Shown in pieces: positions 14,398-22,406 of a stretch of DNA of 64,000 nt. The position numbers and the translations under genes were made by a program. Source of the DNA: DATBLE01 sp963719325 (GTDB lineage Bacteria > Actinomycetota > Thermoleophilia > Gaiellales > Gaiellaceae); NCBI GenBank assembly GCA_963719325.1, contig CAVRBW010000014.1, forward strand, positions 1-64,000. Direction: 5' to 3'. Position 1 is the stretch's first letter. Each line of letters opens with the position of its first letter. The notes beneath the pieces were generated by a model. That model made no database searches. It was not told where the DNA came from and saw nothing but the letters and a program-made list of their open reading frames with translations.

Positions 14398-16328
14398 GCA
14401 CGACTACGGTCGCGAACCACTCGCCCACTAGCGCGCCGCCGGAGGCGGGACGCGGGATCTTGCTTCGCGCGGGCTGGATCCGAGCGATCTGGATGATGTG
14501 CCTGTTCTGGGGCATCGGGCTCGGGCTCGTCCTCGTCTTCCGCTGGTGGGGTGAATGGGATCCGCTGTTCAAATGGTCGGTGATCACGGTCGTCGCGACC
14601 CTGACCGCGGCGCCGCTCGGTTTTCTCGCCGGGCTCGGGTCCTTCGACTACTGGGTGCGGTACGCGATCGGCTCGCCGACGCGGCCGGAGGACCACTCGA
14701 CTCACGGCGGACGCACGTGGAGGGACTACTTCCGCCCGAACACCGACCACAAGGTGATCGGGATCCAGTACGTCGTCACGACGATCTTCTTCTTCGTCGC
14801 CGGCGGGTTGATGGCGATGGCCTTCAGGGCCGAGCTGGCGCGCCCGGGAATGCAGTTCGTCGACAACCAGACCTTCAACGGCCTCGTCTCGGTGCATGCG
14901 GCGCTGATGATCTTCCTGTTCGTGATCCCGGCGTTCGCCGGGCTCGGCAACTACGTGATCCCACTGATGATCGGGGCGCCGGACATGGCGTTCCCGCGGC
15001 TGAACGCGCTCTCGTTCTGGCTGCTGCCCGTCGCGGGGACGATGATGCTGCTCAGCTTCGTCGTCCCGGGTGGAGCCTTCGCGACCGGCTGGACGAGCTA
15101 TGCGCCGCTCGCCACGGACCAGCCGTTAGGACAGGTCTTCTTCAATATGGGCGTCCAGTGGGCGGGTGCGTCCTCGATCATGACCGCGCTCAACTTCCTG
15201 GTCACGATCATCACGATGCGTGCGCCCGGGATGACGTTCTGGCGCTTGCCGCTGCTCGTCTGGGCGAACTTCACCACCTCGCTGCTCGTCGTCATCGCGA
15301 CGCCGTTCATCGCGGGCTCTCAGTTCTTCGTCATGTTCGACCGCGTGATGCATACGAACTTCTTCGACGCGGCCGGCGGCGGCTACGCCCTCGGCTACCA
15401 GCACATCTTCTGGTTCTACTCCCACCCGGCCGTCTACATCATGATGCTGCCCGGCTTCGGGATCGTCTCGGAGGTGATCTCGGTGATGGCCAGGAAGCCG
15501 ATCTTCGGCTACCGGCTGATGGCCCTCTCGCTGATGGCGATCCTCGTGCTCGGCTTCTCCGTCTGGGCGCACCACATGTTCGTGGCCGGGGTCGCGCCCT
15601 GGCTGCGGATCCCGATGATGGTCACTTCGATGGTGATCGCCGTCCCCACCGGGATCAAGATCTTCTCCTGGTTAGCGACGATCTGGGAAGGCCGGCTCCA
15701 CTTCACCACCCCGATGCTCTTCGCGCTCGGCTTCGTGTCGATGTTCGTGATCGGCGGCCTCTCCGGGATCTACCTCGCCGCCGTCCCGATCGACATCCAC
15801 GTGTCGGACACGTATTTCGTCGTTGCGCACATCCACTACGTGCTCTTCGGTGGGTCGCTGTTCACGATCTTCGCCGGGATCTACTACTGGTTCCCGAAGA
15901 TGACGGGCCGGATGTACAACGAGCGGCTCGGAAAGCTGCACTTCTGGCTGACCTTCGTCGGGTTCAACGTCACCTTCTTCCCGATGCACTGGCTCGGGCT
16001 CCAGGGGATGCCGCGACGCGTCTCGGACTACGCGCCCCGCTTCGGCGACCTGAACATGATCATCTCGCTCGCCTCGTTCGCCCTCGGCGCCTCGACGATC
16101 GTGTTCCTCTACAACATGATCACGAGCTGGGCTCGCGGAGAGAGGGCGTCGTCGAACCCGTGGCGCTCGATGACGCTCGAGTGGCAGGTCTCCTCGCCGC
16201 CGCCGTTCTTCAACTTCGACGAGATCCCGCAGGTGGTCGGTACGGCGTACGAGTACGGCGTACCGGGAGCCCGGCATGCGGTCTTCAACGGCGATCGCGT
16301 CGAGCACCTGGAACAGGTCCCCAAGTGA
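14394..16328 (+). CDS. ctaD: Cytochrome c oxidase subunit I, A2-type heme-copper oxidase
   Basis: 644 residues, about 14 membrane helices. It holds the binuclear centre: heme a ligand in 'SVHAALMIFLF', CuB ligands in 'YSHPAVY' and 'WAHHMF', and the heme a3/a His pair in 'VAHIHYV'. The canonical HPEVY glutamate of A1 enzymes is absent; 'FYSHPAVY' is the A2 signature in which Tyr/Ser of the YS motif substitute in the D-channel. The K-channel Lys is present in 'TGIKIFSW'. Two extra helices precede the core at the N-terminus. It reduces O2 and pumps protons. GTG 14394 overlaps the ctaC stop, and the stop overlaps the next gene. Confidence 0.95.
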   Translation: MSTTTVANHSPTSAPPEAGRGILLRAGWIRAIWMMCLFWGIGLGLVLVFRWWGEWDPLFKWSVITVVATLTAAPLGFLAGLGSFDYWVRYAIGSPTRPEDHSTHGGRTWRDYFRPNTDHKVIGIQYVVTTIFFFVAGGLMAMAFRAELARPGMQFVDNQTFNGLVSVHAALMIFLFVIPAFAGLGNYVIPLMIGAPDMAFPRLNALSFWLLPVAGTMMLLSFVVPGGAFATGWTSYAPLATDQPLGQVFFNMGVQWAGASSIMTALNFLVTIITMRAPGMTFWRLPLLVWANFTTSLLVVIATPFIAGSQFFVMFDRVMHTNFFDAAGGGYALGYQHIFWFYSHPAVYIMMLPGFGIVSEVISVMARKPIFGYRLMALSLMAILVLGFSVWAHHMFVAGVAPWLRIPMMVTSMVIAVPTGIKIFSWLATIWEGRLHFTTPMLFALGFVSMFVIGGLSGIYLAAVPIDIHVSDTYFVVAHIHYVLFGGSLFTIFAGIYYWFPKMTGRMYNERLGKLHFWLTFVGFNVTFFPMHWLGLQGMPRRVSDYAPRFGDLNMIISLASFALGASTIVFLYNMITSWARGERASSNPWRSMTLEWQVSSPPPFFNFDEIPQVVGTAYEYGVPGARHAVFNGDRVEHLEQVPK

Positions 16329-17167
16329 CCCACGTCCTTGCAGTCGCCAACGAGACCGTCGCCGGCCGCGCGCTGACCGAGGCGCTGCAGCGCCGGGCGG
16401 CCGCAGGCGACCTCCGCGTCTCGGTCGTCTGCCCGGTGAACGTGCCGCGCGAGGGCTACGTGGTCTACGAGGACACGCGCCGAGCGGCGGCCCGGCGGCG
16501 GCTCGACAAGACGCTCGGAATCCTCCTCGAGAGCGGGATCGCGGCGGACGGATACGTCGTCAACGCCGACCCCGTCGACGCGGTTCGGGATGCGCTGGGC
16601 CAGCTCGAGCCACCTGTGGACGGGATCGTCGTCTCGACCCATCCCGAGCAGAAGTCCGGCTGGCTACGCCGACACGTCATCGACCGGATCGAGAAGGTGG
16701 CCGGCGATCTTCCCGTCGAGCACGTGGTCGTCGACCTCGAGCGCGAGGGCGGTGAGGCGAACGTGCTCGTGATTGCGAACGAGACGGTGCTTGGAGACGT
16801 CTTGCTCGACCGGATCCGGGCGCGGGCCGATCGCTCGCCGGCGAGCTTCATGCTCATCTGCCCGCAGAGCGACCTGGAGACGTCCAGCCACCCGGACGCC
16901 GAGCGCCGGCTCCGTCGTGCGCTCGCCACCCTGCGCGGCGCCGGCATCGACGCTCACGGGCAGATCGCGCACCCGGATCCCTTCACCGCGGCGCTCCACG
17001 CCGTCCAGGACGAGCGCGTGGACGAGATCATCGTCTCGACCTTCCCCGGCGAGGCGAAGTCGAGCTGGCTCCGAAAGGACGTCGTCTCCCGCCTGCGCGA
17101 AGCGACGAAGCTGCCCGTCGAGCACGTCGAGGTCGACCCCGAGCTCGTGAGGGCCGAGACGGCATGA
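16325..17167 (+). CDS. Tandem Usp-like ('VANETV') domain protein in the oxidase operon
   Basis: 280 residues made of two homologous ~140-residue alpha/beta domains. Each begins with a strand and the block 'VLAVANETVAG' or 'VLVIANETVLG' and ends with 'ISTHPEQKSGWLRR'-like then 'PVEHVVVD' sequences. The topology resembles the universal stress protein/HUP nucleotide-binding fold (buried first strand, C-terminal 'xxHVVVD' strand), but the usual Usp G-2x-G-9x-G(S/T) ATP signature is replaced by the S-T-(H/F)-P motif. A third copy is fused to the CtaF-like protein at 17818. Stop/start overlaps with ctaD and ctaE (GTGA, ATGA) show it is translated as part of the oxidase operon. Role unknown; regulation or assembly of the oxidase is inferred only from context. 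Confidence 0.7.
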   Translation: MTHVLAVANETVAGRALTEALQRRAAAGDLRVSVVCPVNVPREGYVVYEDTRRAAARRRLDKTLGILLESGIAADGYVVNADPVDAVRDALGQLEPPVDGIVVSTHPEQKSGWLRRHVIDRIEKVAGDLPVEHVVVDLEREGGEANVLVIANETVLGDVLLDRIRARADRSPASFMLICPQSDLETSSHPDAERRLRRALATLRGAGIDAHGQIAHPDPFTAALHAVQDERVDEIIVSTFPGEAKSSWLRKDVVSRLREATKLPVEHVEVDPELVRAETA

Positions 17168-17766
17168 CGGTTCATGCCGAAGCGCACGAACATCATGGCC
17201 CGCCCGAGGCGAACCTCAGCTCGCGCGTCGACGCGCGTGTCCTCGGAATGTTTCTCTTCATCGCGTCCGAGATCATGCTCTTCGGCTCGTTCTTCACGGC
17301 GTACTTCTTCGTACGCGTCGTCAACAACACGCCCCACTGGCCGCCGACCGGGTTCCACCTGCCCGTCTTCGTCGCCGGCATCAACTCGGCGATCCTGCTC
17401 ACCTCGAGCTTCACGATGCACTGGGCGCTGACCTCGATCAAGCGCGGAAACCGGGCGGGGCTGCAGGCTGGGCTCGTCCTCACGTTCCTGATGGGCTTCA
17501 CGTTCCTCGCGACGCAGATCACGGAGTACGCGCGCATCGGCTTCGCCCCACGGGACAACTCGTTCACGACGATCTTCTTCGGGCTGACCGGACTCCACGG
17601 TGCGCACGTGTTCGTCGGCCTGACGCTGCTGCTCTTCGCGACGATCCGTGCGTTCCGCGGCCATTACTCGGCGGAGCATCATCACGGGGTCGAGATACCC
17701 GGAATCTACTGGCACTTCGTCGACGTAATGTGGATCGTGGTCTACACGACCGTTTACCTGATCTGA
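17164..17766 (+). CDS. ctaE: Cytochrome c oxidase subunit III
   Basis: 200 residues with five predicted membrane helices. Family segments are 'LGMFLFIASEIMLFGSFFTAYF' (with the conserved Glu), 'TSSFTMHWAL', 'DNSFTTIFFGLTGLHGAHVFVGL' and the C-terminal 'GIYWHFVDVMWIVVYTTVY'. This is the short five-helix type common in caa3 and actinobacterial oxidases. It stabilises subunit I and its proton uptake. The ATGA overlap with the preceding Usp-like gene indicates coupling. Confidence 0.93.
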   Translation: MTVHAEAHEHHGPPEANLSSRVDARVLGMFLFIASEIMLFGSFFTAYFFVRVVNNTPHWPPTGFHLPVFVAGINSAILLTSSFTMHWALTSIKRGNRAGLQAGLVLTFLMGFTFLATQITEYARIGFAPRDNSFTTIFFGLTGLHGAHVFVGLTLLLFATIRAFRGHYSAEHHHGVEIPGIYWHFVDVMWIVVYTTVYLI

Positions 17767-17817
17767 CCCCGACCATCGGAGTAGGTCTGCGCGCCGGGGG
17801 GAAGGAGGAAGGCGCAG

Positions 17818-18474
17818 ATGAGGAATCCGTTTCGCAGCGAAGCAGAGGCCTACCGGTTCGTGCTGGGCACGGTCCTGTACTTCGCCGGAATCGCGATCGC
17901 GACTGCGGTCGGGGGGCGCTGGTGGGGTCTCGGCGTGTTCGTGGCGCTTTCGCTCGTCGTCCTCGCCTGGTTCTTCCATCGGGAGACGCGCGAGCGGCCG
18001 TCGGCCGCCGCGCCGCGCCACCGAGGCGGCGACGGCGATCGGCGAATCCTGGTGGTCGCGAACGAGACGGTCGCGGGTGCGGCGCTCCGCGAGGAGATTC
18101 GCCGCGCCGCCGAGAGCTATCGGTCAGACGTCTTGGTCGTCTGCCCTGCGCTCAACTCGCCGCTCAAGCACTGGACGTCTGACGAGGACGAGGCTCGTGC
18201 GACCGCCCAGGAGCGGCTGGAGCGGAGCCTGGTCGAGCTGAACAGAGCGGGCCTGAGCGTCCGCGGCGAGATCGGCGATCCTGATCCGTTGCAGGCGATC
18301 GAGGACGCCTTACGCACGTTCGGCGCAGACGTGGTCATCATCTCCACCCACCCGGAGGGCCGGTCGAACTGGCTCGAGCGCGGTGTCGTCTCGGCAGCCC
18401 GCGAGCGCTTTGCCCTCTCGATCACGCACGTCGTCGTCGATCTCGAAGCAGAAGCGCAGGTCGCCTCTACTTGA
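17818..18474 (+). CDS. CtaF-like two-helix membrane protein fused to a 'VANETV' Usp-like domain
   Basis: 218 residues. The first ~65 carry two membrane helices ('VLGTVLYFAGIAIATAVG' and 'GLGVFVALSLVVLAWFF') like the small actinobacterial oxidase subunit IV (CtaF). A basic linker follows, then one copy of the domain seen twice at 16325 ('RRILVVANETVAG...' to 'IISTHPEGRSNWLER' and 'ITHVVVDLE'). A strong aaggaggaa ribosome binding site precedes the ATG by about 7 nt. The fusion ties the unknown domain physically to the oxidase. It overlaps the convergent DUF1361 gene by 8 bp. Confidence 0.7.
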   Translation: MRNPFRSEAEAYRFVLGTVLYFAGIAIATAVGGRWWGLGVFVALSLVVLAWFFHRETRERPSAAAPRHRGGDGDRRILVVANETVAGAALREEIRRAAESYRSDVLVVCPALNSPLKHWTSDEDEARATAQERLERSLVELNRAGLSVRGEIGDPDPLQAIEDALRTFGADVVIISTHPEGRSNWLERGVVSAARERFALSITHVVVDLEAEAQVAST

Positions 18475-19183
18475 GCAGAGCCCTGCGGGGTCGCGCTCGC
18501 ATTCGCTGGGGCTCGAAGCGGGTGTCCATCAGCACGTAGAAGACGACGTAGGCGGTGACGAGCAGCGCAGTCATCGCCAGGGTCACTCCGAATGCGCGAC
18601 CGAGCGAGAAGGGCTCGACCAGGTGCGAGTGCAACTCGGCCAGACGACTCCCCGGTTGCGTCAGCAGGTCCCAGCTGTTCCAACGCTGGACGCGGCCGAG
18701 GTAGACCCCGGCGCTGACGAGCGGCAGCACGACGAGAACGGCCGACCAACCGGCGGCGCCGCCGAACCGGTGCCGAATGACCGCGTGCACCAGGTAGAGC
18801 GAGACGAACCCGAGCAACATGCCCGTCCACGCAAAGCCGGAGAGCTCGACGCCGTCCAACCAGAGCGGCGCCGACGAGCCGCCCGACAGGTGGACGAAGT
18901 CGGTGACGATGTAGGGCGCATTCGGCAGGAACAGGAGCCAGAGCACGAGCGCAGGCGCGAGCCTGACGAGCGGCGTGCCGCGCCGGTAGCGGTCGTAGAC
19001 GACGAGGGCCAACAGGAGCGGGATCCACGCCAGGATCAGGTTCCAGACGAGGAACCGGTACTCGAGTGTCTGGAAATGGCGCTCGCGCAGGACCTCGAGC
19101 GCGACGCATAGCCCGGACGTGGCGCCGAGCGCGAGGAGGACGATGAGCCGCTCGTTCGCAAACCGGCGTGTGCGGAGTCCCAT
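18467..19183 (-). CDS. DUF1361 family integral membrane protein
   Basis: 238 residues with about six or seven membrane helices. The DUF1361 signature is visible: 'FLVWNLILAWIPLLLAL' (N-L-x-L-A-W-I-P), 'WLLFLPNAPYIVTDFVHL' (F-x-P-N-A-P-Y-I-x-T-D) and a C-terminal 'VTLAMTALLVTAYVVFYVLM'. The family occurs in many bacteria and its biochemical role is unknown. ATG 19183 is chosen because upstream sequence in frame lacks family similarity and includes a partial dispersed repeat. Confidence 0.85.
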   Translation of the reverse strand: MGLRTRRFANERLIVLLALGATSGLCVALEVLRERHFQTLEYRFLVWNLILAWIPLLLALVVYDRYRRGTPLVRLAPALVLWLLFLPNAPYIVTDFVHLSGGSSAPLWLDGVELSGFAWTGMLLGFVSLYLVHAVIRHRFGGAAGWSAVLVVLPLVSAGVYLGRVQRWNSWDLLTQPGSRLAELHSHLVEPFSLGRAFGVTLAMTALLVTAYVVFYVLMDTRFEPQRMRARPRRALLK

Positions 19184-19248
19184 GCCGTCAGAGTAGTCGA
19201 CCACAGATGAACGAGGTCGCGGAAAGGGACACGCCGAGGCGCTGTTAC

Positions 19249-19282
19249 GTCGCCGCGACCGACCTGCGGCCGGCACACGGCC
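19249..19282. repeat. Partial copy (flank only) of the dispersed palindromic repeat
   Basis: The segment reading gtcgccgcgaccgacctg followed by cggcacacgg matches the flank of the full repeat copies at 47686, 58715 and 62190. The G-run/C-run palindromic core is absent here. The 19184-19316 intergenic region otherwise shows nothing. Confidence 0.5.
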
Positions 19283-19316
19283 GCTTGCCGTGGCAGGCTT
19301 ACCCGCCGAAGTCGGA

Positions 19317-20069
19317 CTACTTCCCGGCGACGGTGGAGACATACGTCGCGACCGCCTCGATCTGGGCCGAGGTCAGCTGGCCCTTGAACGAGGGCATCAC
19401 GCCCTTGCCGTTCGTCACCCGGTCGAGAACGAGCGACTTCGGCGGCTTCGCCTGGTCGAGGTTCGGGCCCACCATGGCGGTGGCGCCGGCGTCGGCGAGC
19501 GTGTGGCAGCTCGTGCAGCCGGCGCTCTGGAAGACGCTCTTTCCCTGGGCAACGAGATCGCCGCCGCCCGCGGTGGTGGTCGTCTGCGTGGTCGTCTGGG
19601 ACGGCGGTGCCGTGGTCGTCGTCTGGGTCGTACCCGCGCCGGTGGCCGAGACGCCGGCCACCGAGGCGACGTAGGCGGCGACGTCCTGGGCGTCGCCTCC
19701 GGTGACGAGCTTGGCCGGCATGCCCTGGACGCGCTGCTCGGTCCCGTCCGGCCCCTTGGTCACGCCTGATGGGTTGGAGACCGGGAAGAGGATCTGGCCG
19801 TGGACGATGTTGCGAATCGTCGACTCCTTGAAGCCCTGCGCCCGCGGGCCCGAGAAGGCGTCGTCGAGGTTCGGCCCGATCTTGCCTTGCGTCCCGGCGT
19901 CGGCGAGGGTGTGACAGCTTCCGCACTTCTGCTGGAAAAGCTCCTTGCCGTGGGCGACGTCGCCGTTCTTGCTGGCGAGGCCGCCCGTTCCGCAGCCGGC
20001 GGAGAGCGCGGCGCCGGCGAGCACCGCCGCAAGCGCAGCACTGCGAACGAGGGCTCCCGCGCGGCGCAA
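19317..20069 (-). CDS. Diheme cytochrome c lipoprotein
   Basis: 250 residues. A signal sequence ends in the lipobox 'LSAGC', so the protein is probably lipid-anchored outside the membrane. Two class I cytochrome c domains follow: CGSCH with axial Met in 'VQGMPAKL', and CTSCH with Met in 'GVMPSFKGQL'. A Thr/Gln-rich linker (~145-175) separates them. It probably shuttles electrons, for example to the caa3 oxidase 1 kb away on the other strand. The start is TTG, immediately adjoining the stop of the upstream STAS gene (TAG-TTG), so the two genes are co-transcribed. Confidence 0.85.
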   Translation of the reverse strand: MRRAGALVRSAALAAVLAGAALSAGCGTGGLASKNGDVAHGKELFQQKCGSCHTLADAGTQGKIGPNLDDAFSGPRAQGFKESTIRNIVHGQILFPVSNPSGVTKGPDGTEQRVQGMPAKLVTGGDAQDVAAYVASVAGVSATGAGTTQTTTTAPPSQTTTQTTTTAGGGDLVAQGKSVFQSAGCTSCHTLADAGATAMVGPNLDQAKPPKSLVLDRVTNGKGVMPSFKGQLTSAQIEAVATYVSTVAGK

Positions 20070-20432
20070 CTAAGCAGCTGGTCCGCTCGCCGTGGCGACC
20101 TGCTCGACCGCCTCCGCGCGCGTGGGGTAGATGGTGAAGACGCGGTCGAGACCGGTGATCTCGAAGATCTTGGTGATGTTTCGGTCGCTGCAGACCAGAG
20201 ACAGCTCGCCGTCGTTCGAGCGCAGGCGCTTGACCCCGCCGACCAGGACGCCCAGCGTCGTGGAGTCGATGAAGGTCGTATCTGTGAAGTCGACGATCAC
20301 CTGCGTCGCGCCGTTCGCGATCACGTCCAGAAGCTGAGCCTTGAACTCGGGCGCCGTGTACAGGTCGACCTCGCCTGCCAGGGAGATCACGTAAACCCCC
20401 TCGAGCTCCTCTGTCTTGATGTCGAAGTTCAC
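20070..20432 (-). CDS. Anti-sigma factor antagonist, STAS domain protein
   Basis: 120 residues forming a single STAS domain. Visible are strands 'VYVISLAGEVDLYTAPEFK' and the phosphorylation loop 'VDFTDTTFIDSTTLGVLVG', where the Ser/Thr in D-S-T-T-L is the expected kinase target. Such proteins bind anti-sigma kinases (RsbW type) and free SigB/SigF-family sigma factors; one is encoded at 3612-4361. No RsbW-like gene is present in the window. GTG 20432 is preceded by a weak ggaga; a longer frame upstream overlaps the TPR gene and lacks STAS similarity. Confidence 0.88.
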   Translation of the reverse strand: MNFDIKTEELEGVYVISLAGEVDLYTAPEFKAQLLDVIANGATQVIVDFTDTTFIDSTTLGVLVGGVKRLRSNDGELSLVCSDRNITKIFEITGLDRVFTIYPTRAEAVEQVATASGPAA

Positions 20433-20485
20433 CGCATCATCTCCATCGCTGGCCGGTATATCTCCGCGCCGGCGGAGTCTAATCC

Positions 20486-21340
20486 CTACGAACTGCCCGC
20501 GAGCTGGGACTCGAGCGACTTGATCTGCTGCTTCGCATAGGAGACCTGGTTGTCGTACGGAGCGAGTCTGATGAACTTCTTGTACGCGGCGATCGCGGTC
20601 TGAGCGTTGCCCGCATCCTGAGCGGCTTGAGCGAGCTGGAGCTGTGCGGCTGGCTCCCTGGGCTGGAGCTTCGCGATCCGCCCGTACACGTCGGCGAGGC
20701 CTTCTGCCGTCGCCTGCCGGGCTTGGAGCGCGTCGCTGTAGCGCTGGTTGGCTCCGCCGGTGACCGCCGATTCGATCGGGTCGGACACGCTGCCCAGGGC
20801 GCGGCCCAGCAGCGAGCTCGACGGCGGCCCGAAGGTGGAGCTCTGCGCGGTCTGCGCCTCGTACGCGGCAAGCTGCGCGTCCTGGGTTTGGTTCGCGAGT
20901 CGTTGTGCGTAATCGGTCGCGAGCTGCGTCAGCCCTTCGACGTCCTTGGGGCGCAGGTCGATGTAGGTCTGCCACGCTCCGATCGCGCTCGCGAGGTTGC
21001 CCTTCGAGTCGTAAGCAGCCGCGAGGTCATGCCAAGCGGTCGCGTTCTTGGGTTGCTCCTGTGTCTTCTTCAGCTCCTTGCTGACGGACGTACCTGACCC
21101 GTCGCCACGGATGCCGCTGAAGATGTCGCTCAGCCCGCTGACGTTCGAGGAGCCGACTCCGAACAGAACGAAGCCGCCGGCGAAGACGACGACGAGGAAG
21201 ACGAACACCCACTTCGCCTGCTTTCGAATGCGGTTGAAGAAGAGCGTGTCCTCGAACCGCTGGCCACCGCTGTCCTTGTGACGGCGGCGGTCGTGATCGT
21301 GGCGCACCGGTTGCCGGCGCTTGGCAGCAGCGCGTGCCAT
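20486..21340 (-). CDS. Membrane-anchored TPR protein
   Basis: 284 residues. A basic N-terminus (~1-40) precedes one membrane helix ('WVFVFLVVVFAGGFVLFGV', ~44-63). The outside part holds two or three tetratricopeptide-like repeats ('ATAWHDLAAAYDSKGNLASAIGAWQTYI' region; 'AAQLQLAQAAQDAGNAQTAIAAY' region), which are protein-protein interaction modules. The partner is not evident. It lies upstream of the STAS and diheme cytochrome genes on the same strand. Confidence 0.75.
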   Translation of the reverse strand: MARAAAKRRQPVRHDHDRRRHKDSGGQRFEDTLFFNRIRKQAKWVFVFLVVVFAGGFVLFGVGSSNVSGLSDIFSGIRGDGSGTSVSKELKKTQEQPKNATAWHDLAAAYDSKGNLASAIGAWQTYIDLRPKDVEGLTQLATDYAQRLANQTQDAQLAAYEAQTAQSSTFGPPSSSLLGRALGSVSDPIESAVTGGANQRYSDALQARQATAEGLADVYGRIAKLQPREPAAQLQLAQAAQDAGNAQTAIAAYKKFIRLAPYDNQVSYAKQQIKSLESQLAGSS

Positions 21341-21353
21341 GTCGCGGCGAAGC

Positions 21354-22406
21354 CTAGCGCGCGCCGGCCGTCATCGAATCCCACGCGAACTCCGCGGCGA
21401 CGGTCGTGAGCCGGGCTCGGGTGTCGTCGTCGCACAGCGCGCCGGCGAGAGCGGTCTCGTACAAGACCCGCGGGTCGAGGCCGAGCGCAGCGGCCGCGTC
21501 GTACTCGCGAGTGAGGTCGGTGTCGAACATCACCGGGTCGTCGGTCGACACCGAACACCGTACGCCTGCCTCGACGAGCTGCGGCAAGGGGTGCGTCTCG
21601 AGGGAGGGGACGGCGCCGGTGCGGACGTTCGAGATCGGCGTCACGTCGAGCACCAGGCCGCGCCGCGCGAGCTCGCGCACGAGGCCGGGGTCCTCGATCG
21701 CCCGGATGCCGTGGCGGATCCGGTCCGCCTCGAGCGCCTCGAGCGCTCCCCGGATCGACGCGGGCCCGACGACCTCGCCCGCGTGAGGCACCGAGCCGAG
21801 GCCGTGTGCGCGGGCCTCGCGGAAGGCGGGCGCGAAGGGCTCGGGAGGATAGCGAGCCTCCTCGCCGCCGAGCCCGACGCCGACGATGCCGCGCTCGCGG
21901 TAGCGCGCTGCGTGCCGCACGAGCGTGTGTGCGTCCTCGAGCGACGCCGCGCGGGTGATGTCCGGCGTCAACCGAACCTCGACGCCGTGCACCTCGCGTG
22001 CCTGTTGGGCGCCGTCACAGTAGCCCGTGAACATCTCGTCCCAGGACACGCCCCGCCACGCCCGTTCGATCGGCGAAAAGATCGCCTCGAGGTACACCGC
22101 GCCGTGCCGTTTGGCTTCTGCGGCGTAGCCGACGACCACCTGCCGGAAGTCGTCCTCGGAGCGGAGGCAGTTCGTGGTCAGGATCCAGACCTCGATGAAG
22201 TGGTCGAAGTCGCGGAACCGGTAGAGCTCGCGGAGACCTTCGATGGAGTCGGCAGGAAGCTCCTCGCCGTTGCGCTTCGCGATCGCGAGCAGCGTCTCCG
22301 GCTGGATCGTCGCCTCGAGGTGGACGTGTAGCTCGATCTTCGGGTAGGTGCCCGGCGAGGCGCTCTTGGTGGGTCGCCCTTCCGCGCGCGCGGCAGGCCC
22401 CTCCAC
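21354..22406 (-). CDS. Adenosine deaminase family metal-dependent hydrolase
   Basis: 350 residues, TIM-barrel amidohydrolase. Zinc ligands appear in 'IELHVHLEAT' (H-x-H), 'PHAGEVVGP' (H-A-G-E, catalytic Glu), and 'SVSTDDPVMF' (T-D-D-P). In classical adenosine deaminases the first motif continues H-L-D/E-G-S/T; here it is H-L-E-A-T-I-Q-P, which leaves room for adenine, adenosine or aminodeoxyfutalosine as substrate. It is adjacent to tatC with 0 bp spacing, so transcription is shared, though no functional link is known. Confidence 0.82.
   Translation of the reverse strand: MEGPAARAEGRPTKSASPGTYPKIELHVHLEATIQPETLLAIAKRNGEELPADSIEGLRELYRFRDFDHFIEVWILTTNCLRSEDDFRQVVVGYAAEAKRHGAVYLEAIFSPIERAWRGVSWDEMFTGYCDGAQQAREVHGVEVRLTPDITRAASLEDAHTLVRHAARYRERGIVGVGLGGEEARYPPEPFAPAFREARAHGLGSVPHAGEVVGPASIRGALEALEADRIRHGIRAIEDPGLVRELARRGLVLDVTPISNVRTGAVPSLETHPLPQLVEAGVRCSVSTDDPVMFDTDLTREYDAAAALGLDPRVLYETALAGALCDDDTRARLTTVAAEFAWDSMTAGAR

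Noticed and set aside
14555..16324. Extended frame upstream of the Usp-like gene overlapping ctaD
   Set aside because: It is an out-of-frame shadow of ctaD; homology begins at the GTG overlapping the ctaD stop.
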